Notes: generated from the sequence alone by a model not told the origin. A stretch of 43,147 nt of DNA from PZPK01 sp963974595 (GCA_963974595.1 CAXBDA010000027.1:1-43147); one strand, 5' to 3'. Counted from the stretch's first letter, positions 1 to 8,116 are shown. Made by a program: numbers and translations.

Positions 1-2
1 AA

Positions 3-1112
3 CTTGGCCATAAGTATGAAAAAAAATTGGCTTTTCAGGTATGGGATTCAGAAGGTCGTTTATTCTTTGAGAATTATTCCTCATTACCTAAGAAATTTAA
101 AACGCTGAAACCCGGATATGAAGACATCAATGCTGATGGCCTGCATTGGAGGATATTTACATTAAAAGATGCCGATTTTGGGTTTTGGATTAGAACAGCG
201 CAAAGAGAAGATGTGCGTACCGAGCTCACGTCAGAAATTTCGATTAATACCATTATGCCTAACTTAATTATGCTTCCGGTATTAGTTTTCTTGATAGTGC
301 TATTGATCCGAAAAGGCCTATCACCCCTTCAGCAAGTATCACACGCTTTGAAAAAACGTGGTTACCAGAACCTGGAACAGATTCCTGCATCAGACTACCC
401 TGTCGAATTAGCTTATTTAGTGGACGAGCTTAATGGCTTGTTTAATAGGCTGTCCGAGGCTTCAGAAAGGGAGCGGCGCTTTACCGCTGATGCAGCGCAT
501 GAGCTGAGAACACCGTTATCCATTTCAAAAGTGCATCTACAAAATATTTTTCAAATTAGTCCGTCAGATCAAGTAAAGGATTTTGTAGATAAAGCCTTGG
601 TAGGTATCGACAGGCTCATTCATATGGTTCAGCAGTTGCTAATTTTGAGCCGCCTGGATGCTCAGCAAGAGCCAGTGGTATCAACAGAGATTAATGTCAG
701 CTCAATGATTAATGACATACTTAGTGATCTCAAACATCAGAGTATTTTATTGAATAAAAGTATCTCTTTTGACAATAAACAAGAGATTAAATGGCCAGGG
801 CATGATCTGCAGATGCGCATACTATTGCGTAATTTACTTGATAACGCCTGCCGGTATGCGCAAGACCACACTCAAATCTCACTCTTCTTGGATGACCGTC
901 ATTTGGTTGTTCGCAATGTGTGTACGGCCATATCAGAAGAGATGCTTTCATTATGTCTGGAAAGATTCAAGCGGGGCGTAAGTAATCAGCAAGGTTCAGG
1001 TTTAGGCTTGTCAATTTGTCAGCAAATTTGCCGACAAAATGCTTATTCTTTGTCTATGATCAATCGTACTGATGGAGTCGAAGGGATAGAAGTATCGATA
1101 TCGATACGTTAA
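3..1112 (+). CDS. QseC/TctE-like sensor histidine kinase, 5'-truncated by the window edge
   Basis: This is the C-terminal part of a membrane sensor kinase that would autophosphorylate on His and pass the phosphate to an OmpR-type regulator, probably encoded just upstream. The frame is open to the first base; the TTG at 27 is internal, so the true start lies outside. Visible in order: the end of the periplasmic sensor region, a transmembrane segment (about 250-310), a HAMP-like linker, the HisKA box with the phospho-acceptor His at codon 498-500 (AAHELRTPLS), an N-box (LLRNLLDNACRYA) and a G2 box (GSGLGLSICQQI). Between the last two, where a DxGxG (G1) loop is expected, the sequence is VVRNVCTAISEEM, so that motif is missing. 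The QseC-like assignment rests on overall layout; family membership as a histidine kinase is certain. Confidence 0.9.
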   Translation, partial: LGHKYEKKLAFQVWDSEGRLFFENYSSLPKKFKTLKPGYEDINADGLHWRIFTLKDADFGFWIRTAQREDVRTELTSEISINTIMPNLIMLPVLVFLIVLLIRKGLSPLQQVSHALKKRGYQNLEQIPASDYPVELAYLVDELNGLFNRLSEASERERRFTADAAHELRTPLSISKVHLQNIFQISPSDQVKDFVDKALVGIDRLIHMVQQLLILSRLDAQQEPVVSTEINVSSMINDILSDLKHQSILLNKSISFDNKQEIKWPGHDLQMRILLRNLLDNACRYAQDHTQISLFLDDRHLVVRNVCTAISEEMLSLCLERFKRGVSNQQGSGLGLSICQQICRQNAYSLSMINRTDGVEGIEVSISIR

Positions 1113-1254
1113 TCTCACTTTGCAGGTACGACTATACGGCTAAAAGAAGCGCTCTTCTTGGCTACTAAGTCACGTAAAAAGCATAGTTTTCTTGCTCAAA
1201 CCCACCTTGCTTTGTAGGATAGACGCTCTGTAAGCTTAAGTCTGGGAGACTTGA

Positions 1255-1458
1255 ATGAAAAAAGTAATTATTGCATCTCTTGTCGCACTATCTTTATTGT
1301 TAAGTGGTTGCCAAAGCTTTCAAAAAGATCGCGATTTGGAGCTATATCTTGTAGGCGCGGCATTAAGTTATGCTATCGGTAAACATGTTTGTCGTAAAAG
1401 TGAATTTAGGGAAAATTGCGGTGTGGGTGCAGCGGCGGCATTTGTTCTTTGGTACTAG
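1255..1458 (+). CDS. small predicted lipoprotein
   Basis: A 67-residue protein of unknown function. It starts with a lysine-rich n-region and a hydrophobic core ending in the lipobox LLSGC, with the lipidated Cys at residue 19. The mature part is only about 49 residues, carries two further cysteines, and ends in a Gly/Ala-rich hydrophobic stretch (GVGAAAAFVLWY), so it may touch the membrane twice. The start is supported by a GGGAGA element ending a few bases before the ATG. It lies between the sensor kinase and the OhrR-type regulator with room for its own promoter. The lipoprotein prediction is good; no function can be named. Confidence 0.7.
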   Translation: MKKVIIASLVALSLLLSGCQSFQKDRDLELYLVGAALSYAIGKHVCRKSEFRENCGVGAAAAFVLWY

Positions 1459-1485
1459 ACACCTATTTATTAGTGATTCATATTT

Positions 1486-1929
1486 ATGATTGATGAAGCA
1501 GACGCTTTAAGTTTCGACAAGCAAATTTGTTTTTCTTTGTATAGCGCAGCGAATGCAATGGTAAGAGCTTATCGACCATTTCTCAATAGTATGGATCTGA
1601 CGTATCTTCAATACATTGTGATGATGATTTTGTGGGAAGAGCAAGGCATTAGTGTCTCCTCACTTGGCAATAAACTTCATCTAGACTCAGGCACCTTAAC
1701 CCCCCTGCTAAAGCGCCTGGAAAGTAAAGGCTTAGTGAATAGAAAAGTCTCTGATATAGATGAGCGGGTTAAATGCTTATTTTTAACGGATGCAGGGCTA
1801 GCCCTCAAAACTCGTGCAAGTAGTATCCCTGAAAAAGTCTTATGTAAAACAAGCGTGCCACTTGCGTCTCTTTTACAATTAAAAGTGCAGTGTGATCAGT
1901 TACTAGATTCTTTTGATGAGAATCTTTGA
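1486..1929 (+). CDS. ohrR: OhrR-type MarR family organic-peroxide sensor/repressor
   Basis: A 147-residue winged-helix MarR regulator of the OhrR subgroup, which represses ohr (organic hydroperoxide resistance) until a reactive Cys is oxidised. The N-terminus carries Cys15 (KQICFSLYSA), and Tyr29 and Tyr40 fall at the numbers of the Tyr residues that contact Cys15 in Bacillus OhrR. The recognition region LDSGTLTPLLKRLESKGLV is typical of the group, and the wing follows (SDIDERVKC). Further Cys residues occur in the C-terminal half, so either a one-Cys or two-Cys mechanism is possible. No ohr peroxidase is adjacent, so its target must lie outside the window. It starts 27 bases after the small lipoprotein gene. 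Confidence 0.85.
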   Translation: MIDEADALSFDKQICFSLYSAANAMVRAYRPFLNSMDLTYLQYIVMMILWEEQGISVSSLGNKLHLDSGTLTPLLKRLESKGLVNRKVSDIDERVKCLFLTDAGLALKTRASSIPEKVLCKTSVPLASLLQLKVQCDQLLDSFDENL

Positions 1930-1955
1930 GGCGACTTATATTCCCACCATAATAC

Positions 1956-2351
1956 TCACCAGACCGTATTAATCACTCGACTACCAATAAGGTTTTGATC
2001 TGAGGTTACTAACTGAGAATTTAAAATTATAGAGGTTGCAGCAATTATTCTATCTGCTGGGTCATTATTTATATCAGAACCAAAATTTACTGACAGTTCA
2101 GCAATTTCAGGAGAAATTGATTGAACAGAAATACTTCGAGACTGCAAAAATAAATTAATAAAATTAGCAGCAGTTGTATCAACTTCAATACACTTCTTTT
2201 TAATTAACATTGATATTTCCCATATAGAAATATCCGAAATTATTAATGTATTACTTTCATCTGCTTTATTAATCGCATTCAAGGCATCCTTAGATAATTT
2301 ATCAGGCACTAAGGCATCCCATATTATTGCGCAAGTATCCATTAAAATCAT
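1956..2351 (-). CDS. vapC: PIN-domain toxin of a VapBC-like type II TA pair
   Basis: Predicted Mg2+-dependent ribonuclease toxin. From the chosen start MILMDTCAIIW the protein is 131 residues, normal for a single PIN domain. The acidic active-site residues are visible: Asp5, Glu45 (SIWEIS), Asp100 (DPADRIIAA) and Asp118 (TSDQNL). The reading frame extends five codons upstream, but the ATG at 2351 overlaps the antitoxin stop as ATGA, the usual translational coupling of TA pairs, so that start is preferred. The gene is visibly richer in A+T than its neighbours, which suggests acquisition by transfer. Both partners look intact. Confidence 0.88.
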   Translation of the reverse strand: MILMDTCAIIWDALVPDKLSKDALNAINKADESNTLIISDISIWEISMLIKKKCIEVDTTAANFINLFLQSRSISVQSISPEIAELSVNFGSDINNDPADRIIAATSIILNSQLVTSDQNLIGSRVINTVW

Positions 2352-2578
2352 TGTAAAACGTCCCATTCACTTTCTATTGGGGCTATTACGTTATGTATTT
2401 TTGCAGTTGTTGCCAGTGAGTTTAATTGTTTTTTTGCAATTTCTTTTTTGTCCTCTGGCGCGCTTATACTCGCTAACAATTTACCATTCGAGGTAACTAA
2501 AATCTGTTCGCCCGAGCCTGCAGCCTCTAAATATTTCAAAAGGTTGGCTCTAAAGTCACTAATGTTTATAGTCTGCAT
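2348..2578 (-). CDS. Phd/YefM-type antitoxin partner of the PIN toxin
   Basis: A 76-residue antitoxin from the ATG at 2578. It begins MQTINISDFRANLLKYLEAA, the N-terminal Phd/YefM DNA-binding fold, followed by GEQILVTSNGKLLASI; the C-terminal half (about residues 45-76) is polar and should bind and block the toxin. An upstream TTG at 2596 is in frame, but the ATG at 2578 has a GGTGG element about six bases before it and starts at the conserved family N-terminus. The stop overlaps the toxin start by one dinucleotide (ATGA). Autoregulation is likely, because a 7-base inverted repeat lies just upstream. Confidence 0.85.
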   Translation of the reverse strand: MQTINISDFRANLLKYLEAAGSGEQILVTSNGKLLASISAPEDKKEIAKKQLNSLATTAKIHNVIAPIESEWDVLQ

Positions 2579-2587
2579 AATGCCACC

Positions 2588-2610
2588 ATTGTACAAGTTA
2601 TACGTACAAT
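2588..2610 (-). promoter_or_regulatory. operator-like inverted repeat upstream of the TA pair
   Basis: Perfect inverted repeat ATTGTAC-N9-GTACAAT, placed 10 to 32 bases before the antitoxin ATG and overlapping its expected promoter and leader. Phd/YefM antitoxins, with their toxin, normally repress their own operon at palindromes in this position. The palindrome is seen directly; the role is inferred. Confidence 0.7.
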
Positions 2611-2776
2611 CATATAATTAAAAGCACAACAAGGCAACCTTACGAAACCCAGCAAGCTGTCAGCGTCACCGGACTCCATAATAGGGTCAGCAATATTATC
2701 CCAATCAACAGCCAAGCTTTTAAGCTCGATTAAACGACAACAATCGACAGCCTTTCAACATTAATAAACTAAAATT

Positions 2777-3394
2777 TTATTTTACCGCCCTTAAACAAAA
2801 TTGTTGAATGCTCTTTATCAGCTTTTGCTGATCAATCGTTTTTGCTTCACTGATATGACTACCTATTGAGCCTAAAAGAGTTTCCGAGAGTGTGCCTACT
2901 AGTCCAGCGGCAGATACTTCAACATCTTGCTGGCAAAACTCATTACTGTGAATAGCTTCCTGAATAAGCGCTTCGAATATTTCCCCGTAAGCCTGCCGAT
3001 ACTTGAGACGCTCATGCTGAACATTTGGATCAACCGGCTCTGCAATTAAGGCATAAGCTAAACGATACCCTTCAAGTGCACGCTCTGAGAATACCTGTAT
3101 CGCACTGGCTAGACGTCGTTCACATGAAAGATGGCTTTCTTCAGGAAAAGCGGCTTGCCGAACTTGAGCAACTTCTTTTTCGGTCGCACACCTAAAAACT
3201 GCTGCACATAATTCAGCCTTCGAATCAAAGTATTTATACACAGTTCCAATCGCAACGTGCGCTTGTTCTGCCAATAATGCGATGGTCAGGTTTTGAAAAC
3301 CTTCCTTTGCTACTAAGGTAAGTGCAGTACTCAGCAATAAATTATGCTGCGCTTTTTTTCGTGCTTCGGTTTTTTCAGTAGGACGATATGACAT
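2777..3394 (-). CDS. TetR/AcrR family transcriptional regulator
   Basis: A 205-residue regulator from MSYRPTEKTEARKKAQ; the frame continues 20 codons upstream but the ATG at 3394 has a GGA element about ten bases before it and fits TetR proteins. The N-terminal helix-turn-helix is typical: TLVAKEGFQNLTIALLAEQA then VAIGTVYKYFDSKAELC. The C-terminal ligand-binding half is helical without a recognisable subfamily signature. It is transcribed divergently from the Na+/phosphate cotransporter and may control itself and that gene or the downstream acyl-CoA dehydrogenase. The ligand is unknown. Confidence 0.88.
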   Translation of the reverse strand: MSYRPTEKTEARKKAQHNLLLSTALTLVAKEGFQNLTIALLAEQAHVAIGTVYKYFDSKAELCAAVFRCATEKEVAQVRQAAFPEESHLSCERRLASAIQVFSERALEGYRLAYALIAEPVDPNVQHERLKYRQAYGEIFEALIQEAIHSNEFCQQDVEVSAAGLVGTLSETLLGSIGSHISEAKTIDQQKLIKSIQQFCLRAVK

Positions 3395-3430
3395 GTTTTT
3401 CTGTCCGATAAAAAGAGATCTGATCGCTAA

Positions 3431-3458
3431 TCTATATAACGTTAAGTCTAACAATCAA
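3431..3458 (-). promoter_or_regulatory. putative promoter of the TetR gene
   Basis: Read on the minus strand, TTGATT (3453-3458) and TATAGA (3431-3436) are 16 bases apart, a fair sigma-70 match about 40 bases before the TetR ATG. A short palindrome, CAATC-AA-GATTG (3452-3463), overlaps the -35 hexamer and could be an autoregulatory operator. Confidence 0.45.
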
Positions 3459-3526
3459 GATTGCTCATAGCTATTCTTCATACAATATAGTGTGCTCTAA
3501 TCGCGTCGTTTTATTCTGAAAATTTC

Positions 3527-3555
3527 TTGAGTTTTCTCAAATACTTTTATTAAAA
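3527..3555 (+). promoter_or_regulatory. putative promoter of the Na+/Pi cotransporter gene
   Basis: TTGAGT (3527-3532) and TTAAAA (3550-3555), separated by 17 bases, give a plausible sigma-70 promoter about 50 bases before the gene. Transcription would begin close to the palindrome at 3570-3584. Confidence 0.4.
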
Positions 3556-3569
3556 ACCTGTCTAAACTT

Positions 3570-3584
3570 AACCTTAATAAGGTT
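3570..3584. promoter_or_regulatory. palindrome at the predicted transcription start of the cotransporter gene
   Basis: AACCTTA-A-TAAGGTT is a perfect 7-base inverted repeat with a one-base centre, extended outward by AAAC/GTTT. It lies just downstream of the predicted -10 box, a position where a bound repressor would block transcription. The TetR protein encoded divergently is the obvious candidate ligand. Confidence 0.4.
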
Positions 3585-3601
3585 TATTTTTCGATTTTGG
3601 T

Positions 3602-5233
3602 GTGATTATGTTTTTGATTATCTCAAGCCTGATAGGTGGAATTGGATTATTCCTATTAGGCATGATCTTAATGACTGACGGCCTAAAAGCGCTTGCAGGT
3701 AATGCCCTTCGAAACTGGCTAGAACGATTCACGGGATCAACACCCAAAGCGGTTCTAACAGGCATGTCAATCACGGCACTCGTGCAGTCGTCAAGCGTCA
3801 CCACCATGGCAACTATTGGCTTTGTTTCTGCAGGACTACTTAATTTTAGCGGTGCAATCGGTGTCATCATTGGCGCTAATTTAGGTACAACCAGTACCGG
3901 TTGGATTGTATCACTCCTCGGCCTAAAACTTTCCATTGGGCAATTCATTCTGCCATTTATTGGCGTAGGTGCTTTGTTAAAGTTATTTAGCCACGGAAAA
4001 CTAACCCATTTAGGTATTGCCATAGCGGGGTTTGCGACGATATTTGTGGGCATTCAAATCATGCAAGACAGCATGTCTGGGCTCACCGAGCATATTGATC
4101 TTAGCCAATATTCAACCTCGGGAATGCAAGCACGCCTAATGCTCGTATTGGTAGGTACGGGCCTCACGGTACTCATGCAATCATCAAGTGCAGCTGTTGC
4201 AACCACGCTTACCGCACTCGCAGCCGGGACTATTTCGATAGAGCAAGCCGCCGCCTTGGTCATAGGGCAGAATATGGGCACGACCGTCAATGCCGGGATT
4301 GCCGCCATTGGCGCCAGCGTACTGGCTAAACGTACCGCCTTGGTTCATATCGTGTTCAATATCGGGACAGGAATTATCGCCTTCTTCTTATTGCCATGGT
4401 TTATTTATTTACTAGAATTATTTACTGAGCATTGGCTTGGTGAAGATCATGCCCTGAGTTTAGCAGCATTTCATACGGCCTTTAATTTGTTAGGGGCCGC
4501 TATTTTTTTACCTATGACCAAACAACTGACTTGGCTGGCTGAGCTCTGTATTCGTGAAAATAAACCGTCACTTACACGAACACTAAATAATGGTTTAATT
4601 GCCGTCCCCTCACTTGCACTAGATACCGTTCAGCATATTCTTCACGAGTGCACACTCATTACGCTGCAGAATACGGCTTCTCGCTTACGTGGCGAAGACA
4701 CTCAAACCCCGGTAATTTTTCTCAATGACGTACTCCAGGCAAATCGAGACACGGCCGTTTTTATTTCGAAATTAACTCGTGTTGAAGGTAAAGAGTTGAG
4801 TCAGCTCAATCATATTCTTCACGCTCTGGATCATATCAACCAATGCGCAGTTGAAGCGTCTAATCCAGAGCTTTTAGATGCTTGCTTTCGTATACCTGAG
4901 CTAAAACGCAGAAGCGAACATTTAGCTGACTTATTCTTATTGGGCGCGCAAGCATTATCAGACAAGTCTCCACCTTATCCGAGCACAGTTGCCGAGCAAC
5001 TTAGCCATGCAATTCAATATAGCTCAGACGCAAGACCGGCTATTCTCAAGTCAACATTAGACAATCAAATAAATTTAGAAGATGCTTTATTTGCGCTTAA
5101 CGCCCAGCGTCGACTTGAGCAGGTAACCTTACATGCTGTCCGTGCGTTACATTATCTTGAGCTATTAAGTCTTGATAAAAAACATGCTTCCGACTCTAAC
5201 GAATTAGATACCAGCCTATTAAAATCTACCTAG
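3602..5233 (+). CDS. Na+/phosphate cotransporter family protein (NptA/YjbB-like) with PhoU-like C-terminus
   Basis: A 543-residue inner-membrane protein of the Na_Pi_cotrans family, related to YjbB and NptA, which move phosphate with or against Na+. It has the two inverted signature repeats with QSSS: ALVQSSSVTTMATIG near residue 60 and TVLMQSSSAAVATTLT near residue 195, each in a set of hydrophobic helices, plus GANLGTTSTGW and GQNMGTTVNAG. After about residue 330 the protein becomes soluble and helical, like the PhoU-like tail of bacterial homologues. Start choice is uncertain between GTG at 3602 and ATG at 3608; neither has a strong Shine-Dalgarno sequence. It is followed 38 bases later by the YjbR-type gene. 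Confidence 0.88.
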   Translation: MIMFLIISSLIGGIGLFLLGMILMTDGLKALAGNALRNWLERFTGSTPKAVLTGMSITALVQSSSVTTMATIGFVSAGLLNFSGAIGVIIGANLGTTSTGWIVSLLGLKLSIGQFILPFIGVGALLKLFSHGKLTHLGIAIAGFATIFVGIQIMQDSMSGLTEHIDLSQYSTSGMQARLMLVLVGTGLTVLMQSSSAAVATTLTALAAGTISIEQAAALVIGQNMGTTVNAGIAAIGASVLAKRTALVHIVFNIGTGIIAFFLLPWFIYLLELFTEHWLGEDHALSLAAFHTAFNLLGAAIFLPMTKQLTWLAELCIRENKPSLTRTLNNGLIAVPSLALDTVQHILHECTLITLQNTASRLRGEDTQTPVIFLNDVLQANRDTAVFISKLTRVEGKELSQLNHILHALDHINQCAVEASNPELLDACFRIPELKRRSEHLADLFLLGAQALSDKSPPYPSTVAEQLSHAIQYSSDARPAILKSTLDNQINLEDALFALNAQRRLEQVTLHAVRALHYLELLSLDKKHASDSNELDTSLLKST

Positions 5234-5271
5234 GGTGTTCATGTGAAGTACAAACTAAAAAGGACAAAAAA

Positions 5272-5655
5272 ATGGACTATCAACAAGCTAAGCATTACTT
5301 ACTGGGTAAACCCGATGCACGTGAAGACTACCCTTTTGGCCCTGAGGTAATGGTGCCAAAAATCAAAGGTAAAATGTTTGCCACACTAAGTATTGAAAAA
5401 GGTCTTGGCAACATGAATCTAAAGTGCGACCCGGCCCACGCACAAGAACTTAGAGATTTATTTGAGTCAGTTAAACCAGGTTATCATATGAATAAATTGC
5501 ATTGGAATACCATCATTTTAGATGGTTCAATTCCTCAAGGAGAGATCGAAAGAATGATTGATCATTCTTATGGTTTGGTCGTTAAGAAGCTTAAGAGAAC
5601 CGAACGTGAAGCATTAGAGCTGCGCCACAGTAAGGACACTTTATATCGTGATTAA
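5272..5655 (+). CDS. MmcQ/YjbR family protein
   Basis: A 127-residue cytoplasmic protein with the family signature throughout: YPFGPEVMVPKIKGKMFA, LKCDPAHAQELRDLF, PGYHMNKLHWNTIILDG and LIDHSYGLVVKKL-like text near the C-terminus (here MIDHSYGLVVKKL). The family has the CyaY-like fold and is often labelled DNA-binding, but no firm function is known. AGGAC lies about ten bases before the ATG. Its length matches the family (about 115-130). It sits between the cotransporter and the acyl-CoA dehydrogenase and may be co-transcribed with the former. Confidence 0.87.
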   Translation: MDYQQAKHYLLGKPDAREDYPFGPEVMVPKIKGKMFATLSIEKGLGNMNLKCDPAHAQELRDLFESVKPGYHMNKLHWNTIILDGSIPQGEIERMIDHSYGLVVKKLKRTEREALELRHSKDTLYRD

Positions 5656-5749
5656 TGTGTTTTCTAAGCAGTGATCAGCCCTCATAAAATACAACATCCC
5701 TCCTCAAAACTGGTTATTTTTTCATCATTTTATTGCACAGAAGAAAGAA

Positions 5750-7492
5750 GTGAATTATAGTTCATTTTATAAAGTAACCGAGGACTATAACGCCATGAAC
5801 TCTCAAGATATGATCAATGCTGATACGTTTACCCCAAGTAATGACTATTGGGCTGAAACGCATAAGGTTGAAAACCAAGTTGAAGCACTTGAAAACTATA
5901 ATGTTTTTGAAAGTGATTTAGCCTTGCAAGAAGCCGTTTCAGCGCATGGTGCCGATTGGGCGGTCGCTAACCTTAAAGAATTTGGTGCACTGTGTGGCTC
6001 GAAAGAAGTGATTGAATGGGGGTTTTTAGCCAACGAGAATAAACCTCAACTTTATACCCATGATCGCCACGGCAAACGTATCGATGAGGTGCGTTATCAC
6101 CCTGCTTATCATCAACTCATGTCTCTATCTATGGAAGAAGGCCTTCATGCCTCACACTGGCAAAACACGCCCGGCGCCCATGTTGCCAGAGCAGCCAAAA
6201 GTTTGATGATGACACAAGTAGAAGCGGGCCACGGCTGCCCCATTACCATGACATCAGCAGCTATGCCTACTTTAAAGCGGCAGGCAAATTTATTTGAAGA
6301 ATGGGCACCTAAAATTCTTCATAATTCATATGACGCTCGCAACATTCCTCATACAGAAAAAGACAGTGTCACCATTGGCATGGCTATGACAGAAAAACAA
6401 GGTGGCTCCGATGTCCGTTTGAACAGCACGCGCGCGCGGCCAATTGGACACGGCGGCCCAGGCGAAGCGTATGAGTTAATTGGTCACAAATATTTTGTAT
6501 CTGCCCCTATGTGTGATGCATTTTTAGTTCTGGCGCAAACAACAAGTGGCGTATCTTGCTTTCTTGTTCCGAGATGGCGCCCGGATGGCACAAAAAATCC
6601 GCTGCAGATACAGCGCCTTAAAAATAAGATGGGGAATATTTCTAATGCCTCTAGTGAAACGGAATTACGCGGCGCACTTGGCTGGATGGTGGGTGATGAA
6701 GGCCGAGGCGTTTCGGCCATTCTCGAAATGGTTGCGATGACGCGCTTTGACTGCATGATAGGCTCATCTGCATTAATGAGACAATCAGTATCTCAAATAA
6801 CGCATCATTGCCAGTCTCGCTTTGCATTTGGAAAAGTACTTAACCAACAACCCTTAATGCAAAACGTATTAGCCGATTTAATTCTGGAAAGTGAAGCCTC
6901 TACCGCACTCAGCATGCGTTTAGCACGTTCATTAGATATGAGCGAACAATATGAACAGGAAAAACATCTGGTCCGTATCGGTACTGCCATCGGTAAATAC
7001 TGGATTTGCAAGCGCTCACCGGGTCATGCTTACGAAGCAATGGAGTGTATAGGCGGCAGTGGTGTCATGGAAGATTGTATTATGCCGAGGCTATTTAGAG
7101 AGTCCCCGATTAATACCATCTGGGAAGGTAGCGGTAATGTTCAGTGCCTGGACATGTTACGAGCCATGCAAAAATCACCGGCTTCACTCGATGCCTTTCT
7201 AAATGAAATTTATCTAGCTGAAAGTAAGCACCCACTTATTGCTGAAAATATAAAGAAACTGCAATCTGAACTTTCCAACAAGCACAATATTGAGTTTCGT
7301 TCGCGCAGTATTGTGCAACAAATGGCGCTTCTATTTCAGGCATCAAGCCTATTTCAATACGGCGAGCCATCAATTGCGGATGCTTTTTGTTCTGCTCGAT
7401 TAAAAAATGGAAATAAGGGCTGGGTTTATGGTACATTGCCAGACAATATAGACTGTAATGCAATCATTCAACGGGCAACACCTGTTAACTAA
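5750..7492 (+). CDS. aidB: AidB-type acyl-CoA dehydrogenase
   Basis: A flavoprotein of the AidB branch of acyl-CoA dehydrogenases. In E. coli AidB belongs to the adaptive response to alkylation, binds DNA and has weak isovaleryl-CoA dehydrogenase activity. Family text is clear: HKVENQVEALENYNVF at the N-terminus, CPITMTSAAMPTL, the flavin-loop motif GMAMTEKQGGSDV, GHKYFVSAPMCDAFLVLAQT, MTRFDCMIGSSALMRQ, and NTIWEGSGNVQCLDMLRA, where the last motif is the ACAD C-terminal signature. From GTG at 5750 it has 580 residues; ATG at 5795 (565 residues, GAGG about 12 bases upstream) or ATG at 5810 give a length nearer the E. coli protein (541) and are plausible true starts. No ada or alkA gene is adjacent. 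Confidence 0.9.
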   Translation: MNYSSFYKVTEDYNAMNSQDMINADTFTPSNDYWAETHKVENQVEALENYNVFESDLALQEAVSAHGADWAVANLKEFGALCGSKEVIEWGFLANENKPQLYTHDRHGKRIDEVRYHPAYHQLMSLSMEEGLHASHWQNTPGAHVARAAKSLMMTQVEAGHGCPITMTSAAMPTLKRQANLFEEWAPKILHNSYDARNIPHTEKDSVTIGMAMTEKQGGSDVRLNSTRARPIGHGGPGEAYELIGHKYFVSAPMCDAFLVLAQTTSGVSCFLVPRWRPDGTKNPLQIQRLKNKMGNISNASSETELRGALGWMVGDEGRGVSAILEMVAMTRFDCMIGSSALMRQSVSQITHHCQSRFAFGKVLNQQPLMQNVLADLILESEASTALSMRLARSLDMSEQYEQEKHLVRIGTAIGKYWICKRSPGHAYEAMECIGGSGVMEDCIMPRLFRESPINTIWEGSGNVQCLDMLRAMQKSPASLDAFLNEIYLAESKHPLIAENIKKLQSELSNKHNIEFRSRSIVQQMALLFQASSLFQYGEPSIADAFCSARLKNGNKGWVYGTLPDNIDCNAIIQRATPVN

Positions 7493-7852
7493 GCAATAGC
7501 GCATTATCAATACTGTGCTATTTATTGCCTTACAGCTTATAGTGTTACCCATCACTATGTATCGTTTTACCTACTGCTTAGTCACTATGTTTGCTTGATA
7601 ACAGGCCTTTTTAAGTTCTGTAAATCAATCGACAAGGATCTAGTCACTATGCCATTTTTTATAAGCAATCTTATTGTGTTATCAGCGCAAGTTACTTTAA
7701 ACTGACTGACCACATAATAATGATAAAAATCGCTATTGAATAGGGCTCTCGGTCATTAAGAGTGAATCTTGATACTCACAGGATACCTTGTTCCAGTTAT
7801 GTTTTTTATAGTAAAAACTTTCTGAATTGGTGAAAAAATTGGAGCGTACACT
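7493..7852. other. 360-base gene-free region with three copies of a TAGTCACTATG repeat
   Basis: No convincing coding sequence. Just after the aidB stop there is an imperfect hairpin (GCAATAGCGCA paired with TGTGCTATTTATTGC, about 7493-7529) without a strong T-run. The motif TCACTATG occurs three times: ATCACTATG at 7551-7559, TTAGTCACTATG at 7578-7589 and TAGTCACTATG at 7641-7651. The distances (30 and 62 bases) are close to whole helical turns, as for clustered protein-binding sites. The rest presumably holds the promoter of the 87-residue gene that follows. Confidence 0.5.
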
Positions 7853-8116
7853 ATGTCTACTACCTACGATATCGATGAAGTTATCACCGTCGATGAAACC
7901 ATTGAAAAAGGTTATTTCTACCTGGAAAACCGAAAGTTTCGCGGCCCCTTCGAAAGTGAAGAGAGAGCGTCACTTGCAGCCTTAGAAAACTGTAAACTAA
8001 CCACACCAGGTGAATGCCGTGCAATCTATCATGGTTCAGCAAAAATGGATCAAACAACCAGACTGAATGAACCTATGAGCGACATGCGTCAAACAGCATC
8101 TGTCGAGTGCCCTTAA
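7853..8116 (+). CDS. small hypothetical protein (87 aa), possibly DUF6316-like
   Basis: I do not recognise this protein with certainty. It is acidic, with no signal peptide or membrane segment. The central text GYFYLENRKFRGPFESEERA, followed by ASLAALENC, loosely resembles small Pseudomonas-type proteins of the DUF6316 kind (aromatic strand, GPF, then a helix). It has three Cys residues. A TTGGAG element about 8-10 bases before the ATG supports translation. It stands alone, with long upstream and downstream spacers, so it probably has its own promoter. Confidence 0.65.
   Translation: MSTTYDIDEVITVDETIEKGYFYLENRKFRGPFESEERASLAALENCKLTTPGECRAIYHGSAKMDQTTRLNEPMSDMRQTASVECP

Noticed and set aside
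3574..4308. Two minus-strand open frames (159 and 84 codons) inside the cotransporter gene
   Set aside because: They are antisense to a strongly conserved membrane-protein gene; the Pro/Ala/Met-rich translations are the usual shadow of hydrophobic coding sequence.
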